Shown here: positions 60,284-64,000 of the stretch, in pieces
Position numbering within the stretch: position 1 is the first letter of the stretch
How the letters are laid out: every line of letters starts with the position of its first letter
Assembly (NCBI GenBank): GCA_042576225.1
Contig: JBHPCA010000001.1
Location: forward strand, 1-64,000
Length of the DNA: 64,000 bases
DNA from: GWF2-30-66 sp042576225
GTDB lineage: Bacteria; Babelota; Babeliae; Babelales; Vermiphilaceae
Reading direction: 5' to 3'
Position numbers and translations under genes: made by a program
The notes under the pieces: model-generated
The model's input: the letters and a program-made list of their open reading frames with translations, nothing else
The model's database searches: none
Told to the model about the DNA's origin: nothing

Positions 60284-61054
60284 ATGCTACAAAAAAATCA
60301 CACAAAATACTTATTTAATATACTCATATATACAATTTTATTTTCAAACACATCAACTGCAAGCTGGTGTAAAAAATCAAATCCCCAAAAAACAAAACTT
60401 TTTCTTAGTCAGTTTATAAAAGAAGGAGACCTGGTGTTTGATGTTGGGGCAAATATAGGCCAAAAAACTGACATATACCTCTCATGCGAAGCACATGTCG
60501 TATGCTTTGAACCTCAAAAACAATGTTTACAAGTACTTTACAAAAAATTTAAAAATAATCCAAAAGTAACAATCGAATCAAAAGGGCTATCTTCAGAAAT
60601 AGGACATATTAATTTTTTCACATGCAACGAAGCTAGTACAATTTCTACATGCGCAGAAAAATGGACAACAGATAGCCGATTTGTTAATCTAGGCTACAGC
60701 TGGAAAAATCCTACAAAAATTGAAGTAACAACATTAGACAAAATGATAGAAAAATATAGCATACCTCAATTTTGCAAAATAGATGTAGAAGGTTTTGAAT
60801 ACAATGTACTTAAGGGCCTATCAACTCCCATTCCATTCTTGTCTTTTGAATTCGCTTATGAAAATAAATTAGAGACAAAAAAATGTTTAGGACATCTAAA
60901 AAAATTGGGATACAAAAACTTCAACTTTGTTATAGGAGAAACAGCGTATTTTGCGTTCGATCAATGGTTAAGTGCAGATATAATTCTAGAAAAAATTTTT
61001 GAAAATAATCCGTGTGGAACAGATCTATGGGGGGACATATATATAAAATATTAG
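60284..61054 (+). CDS. Exported FkbM-family methyltransferase
   Basis: A 256-aa protein. Start at 60284 (AAAGGAAG upstream) gives signal peptide YLFNILIYTILFSNTSTA. FkbM marks: LVFDVGANIGQKTDIYL, VVCFEPQKQCLQVLYK, IEVTTLDKMIEKY, KIDVEGFEYNVLKGL, FLSFEFAYE. FkbM proteins O-methylate sugars and polyketides. It is the first gene of a plus-strand run with the GT-B and exostosin-like genes and a second FkbM gene. Acceptor unknown; sugar O-methylation is likely from context. Confidence 0.85.
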   Translation: MLQKNHTKYLFNILIYTILFSNTSTASWCKKSNPQKTKLFLSQFIKEGDLVFDVGANIGQKTDIYLSCEAHVVCFEPQKQCLQVLYKKFKNNPKVTIESKGLSSEIGHINFFTCNEASTISTCAEKWTTDSRFVNLGYSWKNPTKIEVTTLDKMIEKYSIPQFCKIDVEGFEYNVLKGLSTPIPFLSFEFAYENKLETKKCLGHLKKLGYKNFNFVIGETAYFAFDQWLSADIILEKIFENNPCGTDLWGDIYIKY

Positions 61055-61104
61055 TTTGTATCATATAGATAAAAATTCAAATAACCTGAAAAAAGAGAAT
61101 TTTA

Positions 61105-62070
61105 ATGAAAAAAACAATATGGTGTTTTATGCCACTTGTCCTTATTTGTTCAACAATAAACACGTACCAGTTCACAAAAATAACTGTTCTAAGTGCCCCA
61201 ATAGGTAAAAACAATACTCCCGCAGGAAGAGGTCCAACCGTAGTAAGAACAAATCTACTTAAAGGATTAAAAAAACTTGGTGTGAACTTTAATTATAATC
61301 CTAAGCAAATAAGAGAAGTAGGCGATGTTTTAGTTGTATTATCCAATATTCATGCTCTCAAGCAAGCGATACAATTAAAAAGACAAGGAATAATAAAAAA
61401 ATTATTAGCTGGTCCAAACTTAATGGTAAGATCTATCGACCATAACAAAATACTAAATGCACCCGAACTTGACATGTATATGGTAAATTCCGACTGGACA
61501 TTTATTTCATATCTAGAAGACCTCCCTTCCCTAAAAGAACGATTAACAATCTGGCCTGCCGGAGTAGATCCTGAATATTGGAAACCCTCTAAAAACAACC
61601 TCAAAAACAAAAATGTACTTGTATATGTAAAAAAAACAGGCGACAAACTGGCTCCTAAAATAAAAGAAATACTTGAAAAATATGATTGGAATCCAATAGA
61701 AATAGTATATGGAAAATATAATCCCAAGCAATTCAAAGAAGCCTTATCAAAATGTCACTTTGCAGTGTTTTTGAGCTTAGCAGAATCGCAAGGAATAGCT
61801 TTAGCTGAAAGCTGGTCTATGGGCGTGCCAACATTACCATGGAACTGTAGATATCTTAACGCACATGGAAAGATATACACATCTGTATCCTCATGCCCTT
61901 ATTTAAATGATCAACTTGGCTTAGATTGGAAAAATATTGACGAATTCGAAAGTTTAATACAAAACATAGAAACAAAGTTAAATAACTTTTCACCTAGACG
62001 GTGGGTACTTGAAAATATGACTTGCGAAATTTCAGCAAAAATAATGTTGGATATTATAGAATCGTTATAA
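61105..62070 (+). CDS. Exported GT-B glycosyltransferase (GT4-like)
   Basis: A 321-aa protein with signal peptide (TIWCFMPLVLICSTINTY). An N-terminal AGRGPTVVRTNLLKGLKKLG block precedes a C-terminal Rossmann with AVFLSLAESQGIALAESWSMGVPTLPW, the E-x7-E donor-site motif of GT4-type enzymes. IWPAGVDPEYW before the second domain is a typical linker. ATG follows AAAGAGA. It is shorter than usual for GT4 (about 350-400 aa). Donor unknown. Confidence 0.75.
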   Translation: MKKTIWCFMPLVLICSTINTYQFTKITVLSAPIGKNNTPAGRGPTVVRTNLLKGLKKLGVNFNYNPKQIREVGDVLVVLSNIHALKQAIQLKRQGIIKKLLAGPNLMVRSIDHNKILNAPELDMYMVNSDWTFISYLEDLPSLKERLTIWPAGVDPEYWKPSKNNLKNKNVLVYVKKTGDKLAPKIKEILEKYDWNPIEIVYGKYNPKQFKEALSKCHFAVFLSLAESQGIALAESWSMGVPTLPWNCRYLNAHGKIYTSVSSCPYLNDQLGLDWKNIDEFESLIQNIETKLNNFSPRRWVLENMTCEISAKIMLDIIESL

Positions 62071-62201
62071 TAAAGAGATAAATATAATTTATAAGAAAAA
62101 CAGCCATGGCAGACATATAAATTTTTTAAAGATTGATCTTCAAAAAATTTATATGTATATTTCAAAAGAACAAAAAATAACATTCTACGGAGATAAAAGT
62201 A

Positions 62202-62294
62202 ATGAAAAACAATAATTCGCACTTTGTAAACACAATTCTTTTTTGTTTTCTATTTCCAGGTTTACCCATTAGAGCTGAAAAAGGTAAAAAATGA
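62202..62294 (+). CDS. 30-aa signal-peptide-only ORF, overlapping next gene
   Basis: A short frame with its own ribosome site (GGAGATAAAAG) encodes a basic N-terminus, a hydrophobic core (VNTILFCFLFPGLPI) and a signal-peptidase-like end (RAEKGKK), then stops. Its stop overlaps the ATG of the exostosin-like gene (ATGA), so it may couple translation of that gene. It could also be the leader left from a lost exported gene. Confidence 0.5.
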   Translation: MKNNNSHFVNTILFCFLFPGLPIRAEKGKK

Positions 62295-63232
62295 ACATTA
62301 AAAAAATCTTATTTTCCTCAATCTTATTTTTATCAATTTCATCTCACACAACAACTTTGCCCCATAATAAACAAAGCTACCCATATATTACAGGTAGCAC
62401 ACTTGCATCTTTTTGCGACTATATAATACCCCCCAATAACAAAATTAGGTTTGATCCTGCAAAAATAAAAGATGGTAGTAAAATTTTTGCAACAAGCACC
62501 GATTCTAGCATAAAATTCTTTTTTACAAAAGTTCACCCAAAAATCAACGCTAAATATGTATTAATAACACATGACGCTCTTTATAAAGCTGATCTTAATG
62601 TATATAAAAAATATTTAGATGAAGATAAAGTAATTGCATGGTTTGGTAAAAATCTATTTGTAGATCATCCCAAAGCTTATACTTTGCCATTGGGAATAGT
62701 AAATCAAAGTTACCAACCAGGAAATACTAAAATTTTTGACAAGCTAAGATCTAACTTACCCAAAAAAGATATTTTATTATACATGAACTTTAGACAGGGG
62801 ACTGGACCCGGCCCTCAAAGAGCTATACGCCAATTTGTATGGGATTTTTTCTCAGATAAAAAATATTGCACAAAAACAGCATATAGTACGGGCAAAAACG
62901 CTAAAAGTTTTAATGGCTATATAAATGACGTTGCCAGATCAAAATTTACACTTAGCCCACGAGGAGGCGGCGTTGATTGTTACAGAACATGGGAAGCTAT
63001 GCTAGTTGGAAGCATCCCTATAGTAGAAACATCCCCATTGGACCCTATCCTTGAAGGCCTTCCAATTATTATTATAGATGATTGGACCAAAATAACAGAA
63101 GAGTTTTTAATCCAAAAATATGAGGAAATAACTAGCAAAACATATAATTTAGAAAAATTGTTTATACCTTACTGGCTTGATAAAATAAACCAAGTTATTC
63201 ATTCAAATGCTAATACAAACTCAAACACTTGA
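62291..63232 (+). CDS. Exported exostosin-like glycosyltransferase
   Basis: A 313-aa protein with signal peptide (ILFSSILFLSISSHT). The C-terminal half shows the exostosin/GT47-like block SPRGGGVDCYRTWEAMLVGSI and then PIVETSPLDPILEGLPI and IIDDWTKI, the usual nucleotide-sugar-binding end. Exostosin-type enzymes build heparan-like or plant wall glycans in eukaryotes. Its start overlaps the stop of the 30-aa leader frame. The N-terminal half has no recognised motif. Donor unknown. Confidence 0.68.
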   Translation: MNIKKILFSSILFLSISSHTTTLPHNKQSYPYITGSTLASFCDYIIPPNNKIRFDPAKIKDGSKIFATSTDSSIKFFFTKVHPKINAKYVLITHDALYKADLNVYKKYLDEDKVIAWFGKNLFVDHPKAYTLPLGIVNQSYQPGNTKIFDKLRSNLPKKDILLYMNFRQGTGPGPQRAIRQFVWDFFSDKKYCTKTAYSTGKNAKSFNGYINDVARSKFTLSPRGGGVDCYRTWEAMLVGSIPIVETSPLDPILEGLPIIIIDDWTKITEEFLIQKYEEITSKTYNLEKLFIPYWLDKINQVIHSNANTNSNT

Positions 63233-63287
63233 TGAATAAGAATAAAAAAATTAATTATAATAATATTTTACTTGAAAGGCATAATAA

Positions 63288-63989
63288 GTGAAAATCAATA
63301 AGATCATCTTAAGCTTATCTGCTTCTTTTTTAATTATGGGGCATAGTTGCTCCTTTTCTAAATATTCTTATTTTAGCCAATACAAACAGGACAAATATAT
63401 CCATGAAAATTTTTTTGGACATAAAAAGAATGGTACTTTTGTTGAAATAGGCGCTAGCGATGGAATTAAAATTAGCAATACACTTTTCTTTGAACAATAC
63501 TTAGAATGGGATGGAATATGTGTAGAGCCTATGCCACATTTCTTTAAACAACTAGAAAAAAATAGATCTTGTATCTGCATAGAAGGTTGTATAGCAGATT
63601 TTAACGGTACTGCTAAGTTTTTACAAGTCCACGGCTATGCTAACATGCTAAGTGGACTAGCGAATTATTACGACCCTAGACATATTCAGCGCATAGAAAG
63701 CGAAATAAGGTCACATGGAGGCAAAAAAGAATTTACTGAAGTACAATGCTATACGCTAGAAAGCATACTGAATAAATATAATATTTCAAGTATAGATTTT
63801 TTAAGTATCGATACAGAAGGGAATGAATACTCGATATTAAAATCTATAGACTTTGATAAAATCTTTATAGATGTAATATGCGTAGAAAACAACTATAACA
63901 CCAAAAACATAAAGCTATTACTAGAAAAAAAAGGTTATAAGTTTATAACAAAAATAGGATCTGATGAAATTTATAAAAAACTAAGCTAA
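63288..63989 (+). CDS. Exported FkbM-family methyltransferase
   Basis: A 233-aa protein starting at GTG (GAAAGGC upstream). Signal peptide (ILSLSASFLIMGHSCSFS), then YSQYKQDKYI-like entry (FSQYKQDKYIHENFF), TFVEIGASDGIKISNT (motif I), ICVEPMPHFFKQLEK, VQCYTLESILNKY, and DFLSIDTEGNEYSILKSID, the FkbM Asp-Glu-Gly signature. It ends 11 nt before the window end, complete. It differs in length and N-terminal block from the FkbM protein at 60284, so the two probably act on different acceptors. Confidence 0.85.
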   Translation: MKINKIILSLSASFLIMGHSCSFSKYSYFSQYKQDKYIHENFFGHKKNGTFVEIGASDGIKISNTLFFEQYLEWDGICVEPMPHFFKQLEKNRSCICIEGCIADFNGTAKFLQVHGYANMLSGLANYYDPRHIQRIESEIRSHGGKKEFTEVQCYTLESILNKYNISSIDFLSIDTEGNEYSILKSIDFDKIFIDVICVENNYNTKNIKLLLEKKGYKFITKIGSDEIYKKLS

Positions 63990-64000
63990 AATTAATTAAA

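Overview
The window is AT-rich, densely coded DNA with bacterial gene structure: Shine-Dalgarno-led, often overlapping genes, ATG, GTG and TTG starts, and a division-gene pair (FtsL-like plus class B penicillin-binding protein) at the left edge. Its content is that of an intracellular, eukaryote-associated bacterium. There are secreted ankyrin, WD40/beta-propeller and RING-H2 proteins, two outer-membrane barrels, and an unusually large share of products with N-terminal signal peptides. This best fits a Dependentiae (TM6/Babeliae)-type endosymbiont of protists. That assignment is inferred from gene content; no rRNA or marker gene is present to prove it.

Layout. 1-2.9 kb: housekeeping (FtsL-like, class B PBP, class I aldolase). 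3.3-12 kb: secreted host-interaction candidates (WD40, membrane-anchored methyltransferase, ankyrin-RING-H2, beta-propeller ending in a basic motif) and two paralogous barrels. 12.2-17.1 kb: two fused nucleotide-sugar enzymes, a UDP-GlcNAc 2-epimerase/UDP-ManNAc dehydrogenase and an alcohol-dehydrogenase-like/Gfo-Idh oxidoreductase. 17.2-34.6 kb: fifteen paralogous membrane proteins in both orientations. Each has a signal peptide ending at a small residue before Gly-Lys/Arg, then a very basic region. Most continue with a second hydrophobic signal-like segment, a variable and usually Cys-rich ectodomain, a transmembrane helix, and a tail usually made of Thr-Glu/Thr-Asp repeats. An inverted-repeat unit carrying a GIY-YIG nuclease sits inside this array. 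34.8-35.4 kb: two small basic secreted proteins. 35.5-39.1 kb: a GDP-fucose pathway (mannose-1-phosphate guanylyltransferase, GDP-mannose 4,6-dehydratase, GDP-fucose synthase). 39.4-41.3 kb: a secreted ankyrin protein and a small secreted protein. 41.4-64 kb: about 20 glycan-modifying enzymes: three DXD/GT32-like, five GT2-domain genes (two with a second domain), that second domain once on its own, one GT6 (ABO-like), one GT11-like fucosyltransferase, one GT-B, one exostosin-like, a PAPS synthetase, a sulfotransferase and five methyltransferases. Essentially all have a signal peptide or signal anchor.

How the genes may work together. The leaderless enzymes (WecB-WecC, oxidoreductase, GMD, fucose synthase) would make activated sugars in the bacterial cytoplasm. 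The transferases, PAPS synthetase, sulfotransferase and methyltransferases carry export leaders, although their donors (nucleotide sugars, ATP/PAPS, SAM) are absent from a bacterial periplasm but present in a host cell. The working hypothesis is an exported glycan-editing set (glycosylation, fucosylation, sulfation, methylation) acting on host material or on the bacterium's own surface proteins in the host compartment; the Cys-rich membrane family is a possible substrate. This is inference from leaders and family membership.

REP-like inverted repeats built on a CCTGAGC-TGTCGAAGG core lie between genes and also inside coding sequences of the membrane family, where they are translated in frame.
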